A stretch of 64,000 nt of DNA from Ilyonectria destructans (lineage: Eukaryota > Ascomycota > Sordariomycetes > Hypocreales > Nectriaceae). Shown here piece after piece: positions 11,990 through 22,531 of this stretch (within the stretch, counting starts at the first letter, position 1; each line of letters begins with the position of its first letter). A program made the translations under genes and the position numbers. The DNA lies in assembly GCA_020740775.1 (NCBI GenBank), contig JAHEWK010000001.1:2666001-2730000 (forward strand), in the 5' to 3' direction. Under the pieces are notes generated by a model that did not search any database, was not told where the DNA came from, and saw only the letters and a list, made by a program, of their open reading frames with translations.

Positions 11990-14900
11990 AATCCTGGTGA
12001 AAGAGGATCTCCTTAAGTTTCTTTGGACGGGCCACGCATGGGGCCGTTTAGAATGGTCGTTGGAGATTGCTGCGGGCGGATAACGGGAGAACGAGACTAG
12101 TTGAGATCATGACTCACGGAGGGACACATGAAGGGAGCCAGGCTACGAGCACGTCTCACATTTGATGTACACTATCCAGTTCGATCCAGAAATGTAAAGA
12201 TACTCAACTCGGTCAAATCCCTCGAATATCTTTGCCTGCTTGCTTCTTCCTGTCCATGGGGGCACCACTTGCTAACAAGTTGTCTGGGGTCTGGGGCCAG
12301 CGGGCCCATATTGGTGCTCCTCGGTACACCTCGACTGTCTATCCGTTCCCCGATAATACAAGCCAGTAGTTGATTGATCCATAGAGGAAAGCCTGGCGTT
12401 GGAAATAGCTCTGGCTGAGCAATTCGAGTGATGGACCCTAAGCCTGTGTGCCGCTTCACATTCAGAAAGTACTTGTGTATAACAAACCAAACCGGCTCTT
12501 GCTGATCACCCCGACGTTCGCTAGGCATGTGAACGTTCTAAGACTTCTTGCTCAAGATAAAGGTCGGAAATGGGCTATATGTCGCAAGGCCCTGAGGGAT
12601 TACCGCGTTCAGTTCAAGGATTACGAACACAACCGGAGTGTCGACCCTTCCGAGGAACGAGCCAGGCGCATTAGAACATCGCGATTGTGTCGGTATTTCC
12701 GGTTAACGGCATAGTCATACCTCGCTGAAGGTCAGTCTTTATCCGGGCATCGGGCTCCCTCGAAGTTCAAATGCAAAATGGGCGAGAAGCTATACCCATT
12801 CTGGTGCGTGGAAGATTCCCCTGGCAACTGCTGAGGTTCAGGGTACTAGCGGATGGAGACGAAACAATTACTCTAGATTTTGGAAGAGCTACGGGATTGT
12901 AGTTCGGAGGGGAGCATTACGGACTGGATCTTGGTAGTCATGTTCTTGGACACTGTGAAAGTGGCCATACATTGCAGAGGCCCGGACGGATTAATGTGTA
13001 CAGCTCGAGACTGAGGAACAAACCGGGAGTCTCAGGTCTTCCGGGGGACAAACCGGGCACACCCGAATATTCATTTGCTCGAATGGCGGCCTGGAGGTGC
13101 TTTGGGTGAGCGCTGCTTCTGGAGGAAATGGGCTTGAGTGTAACTGTAGTCTCACCTGCCATCGTGTCTGAGACTTCCTAGACTCCAGAGGAGAGAGAGA
13201 GCAAGCACAAGGCCGAATCCACCGTATGCCACAGACTAAGGATGCCTCCGTATGGGATATGCGATACTTGAAAGCTTGTCAAAAGTCGGCATGCTTCTAG
13301 AAGGGCCGGCCATGCGAAAGCAGCCATTTGGCGAGTCCGTCAATAGTTCACTGTTCCGCCTGATCTACAGAATGCATACAGAGTATGTGGCTCCAAAGTG
13401 CACTAGAGGGGGACGAGACCATGGCTGAACTCTGGGCTCATCTTCATCATCCTCACTCGAGTTGCATGATCACTTGATGCGAATATTGACGGGCACCACA
13501 TACCCTGTTCTCGACACCCTCTGCCGAATGATGTATACCAATAAGAACATCCTTTGCGTACTGTTCTTCTGATAATTACCTAAAATAGGCACTAATATCT
13601 CATTATGTTGAGGGCACCTGAGGTGAACAAGATGCTTAATTGTGAACATTAAAGTCGGTCAAGGATACTGAATCGCGGGACGATGATATCCGTGGGGCCG
13701 TGGCGAGCCAGGGGGTTGAAGATGGTCCTGTCTCAGAGAGCTGTAGAGTCCCCACGTTGGCACACGCGGGATCGTGATGGGTGGGTTTACCCTGGAGCTG
13801 AGGATGGACGGATGGACGGATAGCCAAGGCCCTGTGAAGAGGTAGTTAATTGACAGTCGCTCAAGGAAAGCCGGAGACACGTGCTCATCCCAGTCTCAGG
13901 ACGAATTACGGAGGCCAAATTTCCACGATCCCTGCAGGCCCTTGTAGATCCTGGCCGACCCCCGGCCCCTAGCTTGTTAACTATCAGCATCTGGCGATTC
14001 GACTAGTGTTGAAGAGGGTCTGAGTGAGCACCAGGATCTGGGACGGGGACACGTGCTTGTCTGCCCTCGAACCGGTGGATTTCGTATTTTGTTGTGGTGG
14101 CGGGCTGAGCTGTGACGTGCTTGGCAGAAGTGTGTGGTGGAGGGTGGAGATGGAAGATGGAGAGGAGAAGTGGAGGTCTGGAGGATATGGAGGAGGTGTG
14201 GAGGCTGAGTGAGGGACCGTGTAATGGCTTACTCTGTCTGGAGTAATTAGGCGATGGAGGGACATTTCTTGGTGTTGGTGTTAGTTCTGCTGGCGATGTC
14301 TGGGTGTGCTACGAAGTACCATGGCAGAGATAAACCCAGGTGAGTTGTTGACGGAATGACAGCAACAGAGCAGACAAAACGCTCAATCGAGGCTTGGCTG
14401 GATTAGTTGATGGGTCTGGGAAGTTGGGGTTATGATGGGTCTGTGCGAGGCTTGCTTCCCAGGTTGGTCTGCCTTTATTTCGACGTCTAGGATAAGGGCG
14501 ATAAAGGCAAGTTGTCGCGCTCAAGTGCTCCCCCATGATGTTTGCTGGCATGTAATGGCGAGGTGTAGTCTGGTTTTGTGTTCGGTGTAAGTAGTACGGA
14601 GTCGTGTAGTACATGCTGAGGCAGCTGCCACCTTGACGGCTGCCCGTTAACTAAGAGACGCCCATCCTGACGTCGGCTGGCTGAGTCAAATGGCAAGTCC
14701 ATCACACATGCGCCTCCCCCCCCATTCTACGGTTCTCTCCTCCACCCGCCTTCATCTCGAAGCAGCCTGCAGCAGAAGCTCAAGCCAAGCTTTTTTTTAC
14801 GGCCGCTCCTGCCCCTCGAGCCCACCCCTGACCAGCGCACGCCTGCCGTGAACGCCGCACCGACGACCACATGGGCGAATACCCCGCGCTGATTCGCCCG

Positions 14901-16024
14901 ACAGCTTGGACAGCATCGGAGAGCACGCGACCATTTTCTCGATGATGCTTGGTCCAGAGCAAAGTCGAGGTCCGTCCGACCCCGAAACGGGTTCCATCAT
15001 CCATCCTCCCTGGGGCCGGCGCTCGCGGATTGGAGGAGCGCGAAGGGCAGGAGCGGGTTGAAACTCTCTTGCCTTGGAGTTTGTGGCTTTTGGTGGTTGG
15101 GGTCCTGGGTTCCTCCTACTCCATGCTCCATGCTCCATGCTCGTGCTCGCCCTGTCTGGTCTCCTGCGCTATGGAGATAGCGTGTGCGTGTCGTCTCGCC
15201 GCCTCTCATCAGTCCTTCCGGGAGGGCTGCGGCGAGAGGGTGTGCTCTTGCGTTTCCTTAATATCTCCTTGGTTGGCTTGCTGGCTGCACGGTAGTCTGC
15301 CATTGCATCTGGGGCGTGTGAGACCTGGTACCACGACCAAGACAAACAATCGACAGAGCATTACATCCGACTTGTAGCCTCGCTCGCTCTATTCTCTGCG
15401 TCCGCTCTTGCCCTATCATTGTCACCTCCTGCCTTTCCTATCTCTTGCTTGCTCCTGCCCTCGTGCCCGTGCTCCTCCTACTCCCGACCAGGCCAGGCCA
15501 GGCCGCACCAGACCAGACCGGATCCCAACCAGACCGGACCCTGTCAGCGACGATCGAGTGTCTGCGTCTCCTCTCGCTCCTGCCACGGCCCCGGGCCTTC
15601 TTTATCTCTTCTTTCCTCCGTCCCCTGCTTCTGGCTTGAGGAAAGAAGTGTGACTGGTCTTGGCTGTCAATTGCGTCCCCGTGACGAGAGTTGGTTCTCA
15701 TCGCAGCACGTCGCATCGCATCGCGATCTTCATCCACCACACCAATATCGACACCGACGTCCACCCTGGCCTCCTCTCCCCCCCCCACACCTACCACTTA
15801 CCCTCTTACCTACCCTCACGAACTTCCTCTGTGCCTTCTATCTCCCTCCCTCCTTGATCATTGCCATCTCACTCCCCAGTGAGTCCTCACACGACCTGGG
15901 TTGTCGCCTCCACAGAGCCCCGGTTCTCTGAGACCAAGGCGCATTCCCCCATATTCGCCCAGTCCACCAACGCTTCTTTGTGCTCCTTTCCCTCATTCCA
16001 TTTTGCATCTCCACACTTGCCAAG
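11990..16024. other. Long gene-free region, ending in probable leader of the bHLH gene
   Basis: About 4 kb without a supportable gene on either strand. Open frames of 60-120 codons are scattered in all frames, most without ATG starts, domains or codon bias. From about 14700 the sequence becomes GC- and pyrimidine-rich, with runs of C and CT (15390-15860). Such tracts precede several genes in this window and fit the promoter and long 5' UTR of the bHLH regulator at 16025. Short ATG-led frames in this leader could act as upstream ORFs, but transcript limits are unknown. Confidence 0.45.
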
Positions 16025-17321
16025 ATGCCTCGACCAGGTCTTCCACTTACACCAGGCTCGTCCTCCGACATCAAGGGCAAGGATGGCACTCAACAGCTCG
16101 CTACCTTCCAGCTCTCCTTTGAGTTACCGCCTCCAGCAATTCATGATGCCTCCCGGATATCACCTTCAGGTTCTCGAATTTCTCCCACCGATCCTAAACC
16201 TCACCCGCTTGCGACGACTTCGCCCGCGTCGACGTTCCCCATGCAACCCGCCGAGACTGTCAAGGCCCGGCGACGGTCCTCGGCTGCCAAGGAGGCCAAG
16301 GACAACACTTTTGCCCTACCTCCTCCCCCGACCCGCTCTCGGAAGATCATCCAAATGAAGCCCCGGACTCAGGACGGGAACGCAGATGGTGCGGGAAAAG
16401 ATACGTCTAAGTCAGGCGGCAAGGTTTCTGCAGCGACGAAAGCAGGCGTTGCGTCCGCGACGACAAAGACAACAACCCCCGCCAAGACCGACGACGCTGC
16501 TGGGGATAAGGGCAAGAAGAAGCAACCAAGCGCAACGAGTGCAGCAGGTCGAAAGATTGCGAGAAAGACAGCACACAGCCTGATCGAGAGGCGGCGGCGA
16601 AGCAAGATGAATGAGGAGTTTGCCGTGTTAAAGAGCATGATCCCGGCGTGCACCGGAGAGATGCACAAGCTGTCCATCTTACAGGTTCGTTGTAGCATTG
16701 CAAGCCCAAATTTCAAACCCTGTGACTAACATGGCATTTTCTCAACAGGCATCAATCGAGTACGTGCGGTATCTTGAAGATTGTGTGTCCAAGTTGAAGG
16801 CACAGCAAGAAGAGGACGACATGACCCACACCGAATCCGGCCGCCAGACCCCCACGGGCCGCGACCGTCTGCCGTCAATCCGCGAGTTCCACCCGACCTT
16901 CCGGGGCGATCCCGCTGATGACGGCGATATTGAAATGGAAGACTCAGACGCTGGGTCACCAACGATGCCTATCAACGACCGACACGCACACCAGCCGTCT
17001 GTCTCGCCAGCGTTGCTACCCCAAGACGCCGTTTCAGCACGTCATCGTCAGCACTCGTACTCGTCAGTGTCAACAGACGCGCGCCGGTACAGCTTCAGCG
17101 CCTCGGCTACTACTTCGCCAGCTTTCGGCCCTCAGGTGTTTGGCAATGGCCACTACGCCCGCAGTGATGCCTCTGCGCCAGCGTCGACATTGACAAGCCC
17201 GGCCCTCGATCCTCAGAGCGAACTGGATCAAGAGGCCATGGCTGCTTTGATGATGCTGAATAATGATCGACGGGGATCAAAGGGGCGAGGCCTGTCAGTC
17301 CGTGATCTGCTTAGCACGTGA
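16025..17321 (+). CDS. Esc1-like basic helix-loop-helix transcription factor
   Basis: Two exons, 16025-16684 and 16749-17321, give 410 residues. The 64-nt intron lies inside the HLH and joins KLSILQ to ASIEYVRYLEDCV in phase 0. The start is the ATG in AAGATGCC; the open frame upstream has no ATG. The bHLH spans about residues 177-250. The basic region AHSLIERRRRSKMNEEF carries the His-Glu-Arg residues (H184, E188, R192-type positions) expected for E-box CANNTG binding, followed by LKSMIPACTG and a second helix. It closely resembles S. pombe Esc1 and related fungal factors. The flanks are Ser/Thr/Pro- and Lys/Ala-rich and probably disordered; the C-terminus ends with a short Arg/Leu block (RGLSVRDLLST). 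Nuclear role; target genes cannot be inferred. Confidence 0.88.
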
Positions 17322-18643
17322 GCCACTGCGTTCGGTGACTTGGCATCCGTACTTGGCGGGAGGGTAGGCGCTCGGAATTTGGTAGACATGCTACCTTGAT
17401 CTTCAAAACGACGTTCTCTGACAGGCACGCGACTTGCTGGCAGAGAGGGGCTGCGTTATCGTCCGATTTACAGGGCGAGGCGGTTTGGGAGCGTTGCATT
17501 GATGCTCCCCAGGCGTTCAACGGAACCCGCCTATGACCATTGGGGGCTAGAGCGTAACGTCGCGAACCAAACGAATGGAACTCTGACGAGCCTCAAGCCA
17601 CATGCATCTCGTGTCAACTTTTTAGAGGAGTGGTTGGCGGTCGGTCATGATGGGAGATGGAATCGGTTTGTTAGAATTGAGAAGATTATCCTTTGGGTCG
17701 GCTGGTTTTCTTTACGCGGCGTTGGAAGATGTGGGGGCGTCGTTTGATTAAGTTGCCATTTTGGACGATTTTCCTTACTATCGCCTGCACAACACAAGGC
17801 TCTTTTGGGCTCTTGCCACAGCATTTGTTCTTTGGATAGAGATGCGGGAACAGGATGAGACTGGGATACTTTTGTCCAGGGTGTCCTGTGAGCTGGGCTG
17901 ATAGATCGCTGCATTCAGGAGTCTTATCATCAATCAGCATGGCATGATGCGCCAGTAGCCTCCAGACTATCAACAAATCAACGTGGTTGTTACGACGCTC
18001 GGATAATAAACCACGACGAGCCCTGAGCTTATTGTCCAAGCTTAATGTGATTGAATGTGATATCAAGTGTGATATCAAGGGAGATTGTTACTGTATCCCC
18101 CCGCACATCTTGGCTGTCCATGCTCCCAAAGCCTCCATCCCAAGACACATGCCGTCCCATACCCCGGCCTTTCAAACACAGACCTGCAACACGACGTCCC
18201 CTTCTCCCACTCACCTACAGGCCACGTCCCCGGCGCCGTGCTGCTCCGTTGCCCGCTCACAGCCCCCGCATAACCGCCCGGATCGCCGGAGGGGCCAACT
18301 TGCAAACACGGAGAGCGGGCTGCCTGTCTAGTTTCACAACTCTGCCCTTTGGTGTAGCCATGGCCACGCCGTTTCAGCTCGCTCGCTCATCGTACGAGAG
18401 CGTGAGGTTCTGGGACCATACGAAATTTTGACGGCATCTTACGGTGTTGAAGATACGAGCGTGGGCGTTGTTGCGAGTGAACCGTGCTCTGAGGGCAATG
18501 CGTATATAGATGGGCTTCGACGCCGCTGTTGGGACGAGAAGAAATATCATCATCCAGATCAAGCAACAATAACAACTTCCTCCTTCTTCTCTTCTCTCAC
18601 GCGGCCTGGTGCCCATTTGTATTCAGCTTCTCCCCCTTTTTAG
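17322..18643. other. Intergenic region, possibly containing the missing first exon of the next gene
   Basis: No gene can be read here. The first ~600 bases are presumably the 3' UTR of the bHLH gene. The downstream gene lacks an in-frame ATG near its open frame, so one or more 5' exons probably lie between about 18350 and 18640. ATGs occur there (for example near 18360), but I could not pick a convincing donor. Confidence 0.4.
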
Positions 18644-18689
18644 CATTCGCTTCTTAATTTCCTCGCCCCTCCCTCTGCCACCTGCGCAG

Positions 18690-19799
18690 GCGTGGATAAT
18701 CTACTCTTCGACTCGTTCTGTCTCTGTGTCCCCAGCTTTCCCGTCAGCCGGCCTAGGGAAAGCGATCCAGCCAACGCGCCCCGCGAACTCCCCGCCTACT
18801 CCGGTCCCGACCTCTCCAGACCTCCGTCCGACGCCTTCGGAGTCTCCGCCGGCGCCCCGCTCCCCCGTGTCCTCCCGCTCAAGCCCGAAGGCTACGCCGC
18901 CAACCCGCCGCCGTACTACCCCGGCCGCAGCACCAGCCTCGAGGTCAAGCCGCTCCGTCTTGTCCGCGCGTCCCGCAAGCGAAAGCCGTCACGCAAGCCG
19001 TCGCCGCCTCCGCCACCGCCGAGCTACTACGAGACCTGGTCTCACACGCTGTACCAATCCACCACAACTCTGAGTATCGAACCAGCAGGCCCGCCGCCCA
19101 CATACCTCGAAACCATGTCTACCCAGCCCATGATGCCCAAGGTCGGTCCCGCAGTCGCGCCCCCGGCCGCCGCTCCCCGGCCACTCGGCCCCGGTGCCGG
19201 CGGCAATCCCCCCCGCACCGCGGATAATGTCATGGCTGACTTGCGTCGGCAGCTCGACGACTCTGCCTCCGATATGGGCTCCAGCGTCGACTCCCGGGGC
19301 CGCCGCCGCCGCCGCAACAACAAGCAGCTCGCCACCACCGGCGGCATCAAGACCGGCCCCGTCCTGCCGCGCCTGGCCGAGACGAAGCCCGTCCGCCTGC
19401 AGCTGGGACTCAACCTGGATGTCGAGGTTGAGCTGAAGGCACGCATCCAGGGTGATGTTTCGCTCACTCTGCTGTAAGTCTTTGCTTGCAAGATTAATAA
19501 CCCAACGCAGAGAATTATGCTGATGAACACCAGGCAATAGAGTTGAGAAGAAGAAGGCCGCTCGCAAGTCTACGGAGCTAAAGCCCAACATGTCGGGAGA
19601 GGTAACCGCCGAGGAGCTCTTCTTCATGCGCCTGGGCACGCTGCGCCTCCGCCAGACGTGGCTGGATCGGGAGGTGAGCGCGTCACTTACCGCGTCGGTA
19701 ATGCTGGTCATTGGGGCGGCTGGGTTCCTCCTCGGGTTCGTATCAAGCAGGCTGATCGACTCATGGGGGTATTCGGGTTTTGTGGTTATTCGGGGCTGA
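18690..19799 (+). CDS. Proline-rich protein with three PPxY motifs (start unresolved)
   Basis: An open frame runs from 18644 to a donor at 19474. A 67-nt intron (19474-19540, GTAAGT to TAG) keeps the frame and continues to 19799. The frame has no ATG upstream of codon 142 counted from 18692, so the true N-terminus probably comes from an upstream exon; CAG at 18687-18689 is a candidate acceptor. The N-terminal half carries PPPY, PPSY and PPTY, the canonical ligands of WW domains such as those of Rsp5/Nedd4 ubiquitin ligases. A conserved-looking LGLNLDVEVELKARIQGD block precedes the intron. The last exon encodes a charged block (TAEELFFMRLGTLRLRQTW) and then, if unspliced, a ~22-residue hydrophobic stretch that could be a membrane segment. 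An alternative intron 19674-19750 would replace that tail. Alternatively the protein may stop at the TAA at 19475. Function not known. Confidence 0.5.
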
Positions 19800-20218
19800 C
19801 TCTCTGTGGACTTGTGCATGTTGGTTTCCTGTATTTCGTTTGTCACGATAAGTTACGACCTGGACATAATAAGCTGGCGAGTGAATGCTCTCGATCGTTT
19901 GGGGAGCTGAAATTGACACTGCTTTCTAAATTATTGTGCCTCTTGTTTGATGAATGACTGTGTGAAATGAGGGACCTGGGGACACCCTGCTGACGTTGAA
20001 TTGTGGGAATAGACATCAAGTGGTTGGTATTAGCAAATGCTCTTGAGCTTTTGCCCCTGCCCCTGAGTCACTGTTGGATTGGCTGTCTCTGAGATTGTTG
20101 GGTATTAGCCGAACTGCTTCATTAGGTCGTATTAAAAATGATCCTTGCTATATATTCGTCCAGATCTCCACCGTTAGAATTAACACTATATGTTGAATCG
20201 TGGCCTTTGTTTACGGCT
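19800..20218. other. Convergent intergenic region
   Basis: Lies between the probable stop of the PPxY gene and the stop of PER1. It is AT-richer, probably holding both 3' UTRs. If the alternative splice of the upstream gene is used, its coding sequence would extend to about 19957. Confidence 0.45.
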
Positions 20219-21395
20219 CTACGACTTTAGTCTTTGACTCCCAGCAATATCCTCCCTGGCGTCCTTGACCAAAAAGCTGCGTCATGTTAGCGTATTTCGG
20301 ATTTTTTTTTCTTAATTCCACCTAGACTCACTTGTACCACACAATGGTGGGGCCAATTGTCATGAGATGCCATAAGCTGTGGGCATCTATGCAACCTAGC
20401 CAAGGGGGGAAATCAAGCAACTCCATGCTCATGGCTAAGATAATCCAAGCAACCACAAGACCAGGCCAAGCTGCCCACACACGCTTCGACTTCCTGTATC
20501 TGTCGAAACTGAACCATGTCCAGAGAGAGTGCTGAATAGCTCCCACCACAACATTGGCAGCCATGTTATAGGTATAGTTCCACCTGACAAACTTGAGGTA
20601 TGAGACGTGGCAAAGGTACAGGAAGATGCACAGCAGAGTCCAGGCGCGAAGGACAGACCGCCGGCGCGGGGTGCTTCTGTCTAGACGGAAGACTCTGATG
20701 GGAGTGTAGTATAGGCCGTAGAGCACGTTGGCGCCGGCGGCAAAGTAGTCGAACTCCTCGGTGATGCGAAAGTCGCGGGTGTGGAAGATGGAGCTGGCGA
20801 TCCATGACACAAGGCCAACGTAGCTGAGCCAGTTGTAGAACGGGCGCAGCGAATATGACGCAGGGATCTTGGCGCGAACCTTCTTCATGCCCTCCCAATG
20901 CGCCCAGAGGTTACCCAAGGAGAAGAGGACGCTGAAGGGCTCCTGCATGCCCAGAAACCGATAGAAGGGCCATTTCCCGTAGAACTGTACAACTTCGGCC
21001 CCGTATTCGATGCGTCGGCCAGTGATGATGTGTTGGCAGGCGTAGTTGCATTCGCTGGCGCAGTCCCAGAGGAGGAGGCGGTGGTGGAAGGCTGGGCAGA
21101 ATAAGGTCAGCTCGTGATGCAATGGATGCCTCGGCGAGGGGTCGGCAACGTACGGATCGCGGTGTAATCTTTTCCAGAGCCGCAGTTTTCGGTTTTGCAG
21201 ACCTGCGAAGGGGTGCTGTTAGCGCTTCTCGTTCGTGCCAAGCTGCCGGGGGATCCGTAGCTTCCTTACCTTGAGACAATCTTTGAATCCAGGAAGACGA
21301 TCGCCAGCGGAGCCATGCGCCGTAGCGGCGAGGGCAAGGACGAGGACGGTCAGGGAGAGGACCCGTGACCATGGCCGTCCCCTTTGAGATGCCAT
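20219..21395 (-). CDS. PER1: GPI-anchor remodelling protein Per1/PGAP3
   Basis: Four exons on the minus strand: 21395-21270, 21202-21154, 21091-20332 and 20276-20219, giving 330 residues. Introns are 67, 62 and 55 nt; the last has a GTGAGT donor and GCTAAC branch, and splices a 58-nt final coding exon that restores the conserved tail WYNFLVKDAREDI. The protein starts with a hydrophobic signal peptide (LSLTVLVLALAATAHGSAG), then a Cys-rich luminal region (DCLK, VCKTENC, LWDCASECNYACQ) and the family phrase HHRLLLWDC. Several membrane segments follow, with FHTRDF and the histidines of the CREST superfamily. Yeast Per1 and human PGAP3 remove the unsaturated sn-2 acyl chain of GPI anchors so that C26 lipids can be added; it acts in the ER in fungi and the Golgi in animals. 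Length matches the family. Confidence 0.95.
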
Positions 21396-22531
21396 TGCGC
21401 AAGCATCGACCTCGGGCAGGAAGGATCGCGAGTGCGAGGGCGAAGAGCGAAAAGGGATGCGACGTCAGAGGTGATGATGTGGTGGGAAGATACGAGTTTG
21501 GATTCTGGGTTTCCTCGCTGGAGATGTGGCCGCCCGTGTCCGCCGCCAGTGGAAAGCTGCACGGAGCGGGACACAGGCCTGGGGCCCTGATTGGCCGGGC
21601 CGCCGTCTTGGAGCGGCACCTTCAGCGGGTTTGCTCCAGGGGCTTTCGGGGCCCGGCAGTCCACCCAAGCCCCCGAGGTTGGCGGGAGTTTTGTGGGGAA
21701 CAGTGCCTGAGAGAGCCTTAACTAGCATCTAGGTACGGAGTAATGAACGAATGCCTGGAAGGTCGGTGTGTGTAAGTGCCGGATTTGTTGTATATTGGGT
21801 GCCTGTTAAGCTCAATGCAGTCGTCACCGACATGTCACGAAGCCATCATGGGGCGGGGGGCTTCGTGCAAAGTGCTATCTGCGTCTGCATGGTGGATTGC
21901 AGCTCCGTTTTGCACCAAGTAATTTATCCGCTGGAAGAAGTAACACAGGCTGCTGGATTCCACTCCGCTGGCATCGCTATCGGGTGGCTTCGTGCCCTCT
22001 CGCAAAATCTAGCTGCGTCCTGGCTGCTGTCCCATTGGCATGTTTAGGCGCCAACGCATACCCCGAGAGTCCCACGGAGACTCGGGTTTTGTTTCGCTAG
22101 GCAGAGCGGTAGTGTAAGCACATTTCTCCCCGGATTCATATTTCTCTCAAATTTTGAGACCACCCCGCGCGACTTCGGCAAATTATTTGCTGCCCATATC
22201 TGGTGGTGTGTGACATTCTGGACGTCCCTGGCTGATCTCTCGGCCCGCCTGAGGCGCGTCACCTGGGGTACCGTTGCTCTGGGCAACCGCATCGACCCTG
22301 ATTGGCCGCGCCGCTAGCATCCAAAATACAGCTCCGTCCATCCAGCCATCTTTCTTGACGATGCACCCCGACGCGCCGCATGAACTAAATTTCTGGTAAT
22401 TTTGCTCCGGTTCAGGCCATGGGATCGACCGACACGTAATACATCTTTTACTCTTTGACGAACCATCGCCAATTCCTCCTCGACTCGATCGTTATCTCGC
22501 TCTAACGCGCAGACTGCAAACAACAACAAAC
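21396..22531. other. Divergent intergenic region between PER1 and MPS1
   Basis: About 1.1 kb between two divergent starts, so it should hold both promoters. No gene is supportable. A CTAGGTACGGAGTA word lies at about 21727-21740, similar to other GGTACC-type words in intergenic parts of the window. No clear TATA element was identified. Confidence 0.45.

Noticed and set aside
12172..12714. Overlapping open frames of 70-120 codons suggesting a decayed gene
   Set aside because: No domain, no codon bias, several without ATG starts; consistent with chance.
18989..19846. Minus-strand open frame of 285 codons opposite the PPxY gene
   Set aside because: The plus strand has the PPxY motifs and an in-frame intron with good splice signals; the minus frame is Gly/Ala-rich without a domain. 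Not fully excluded because the plus gene start is unresolved.
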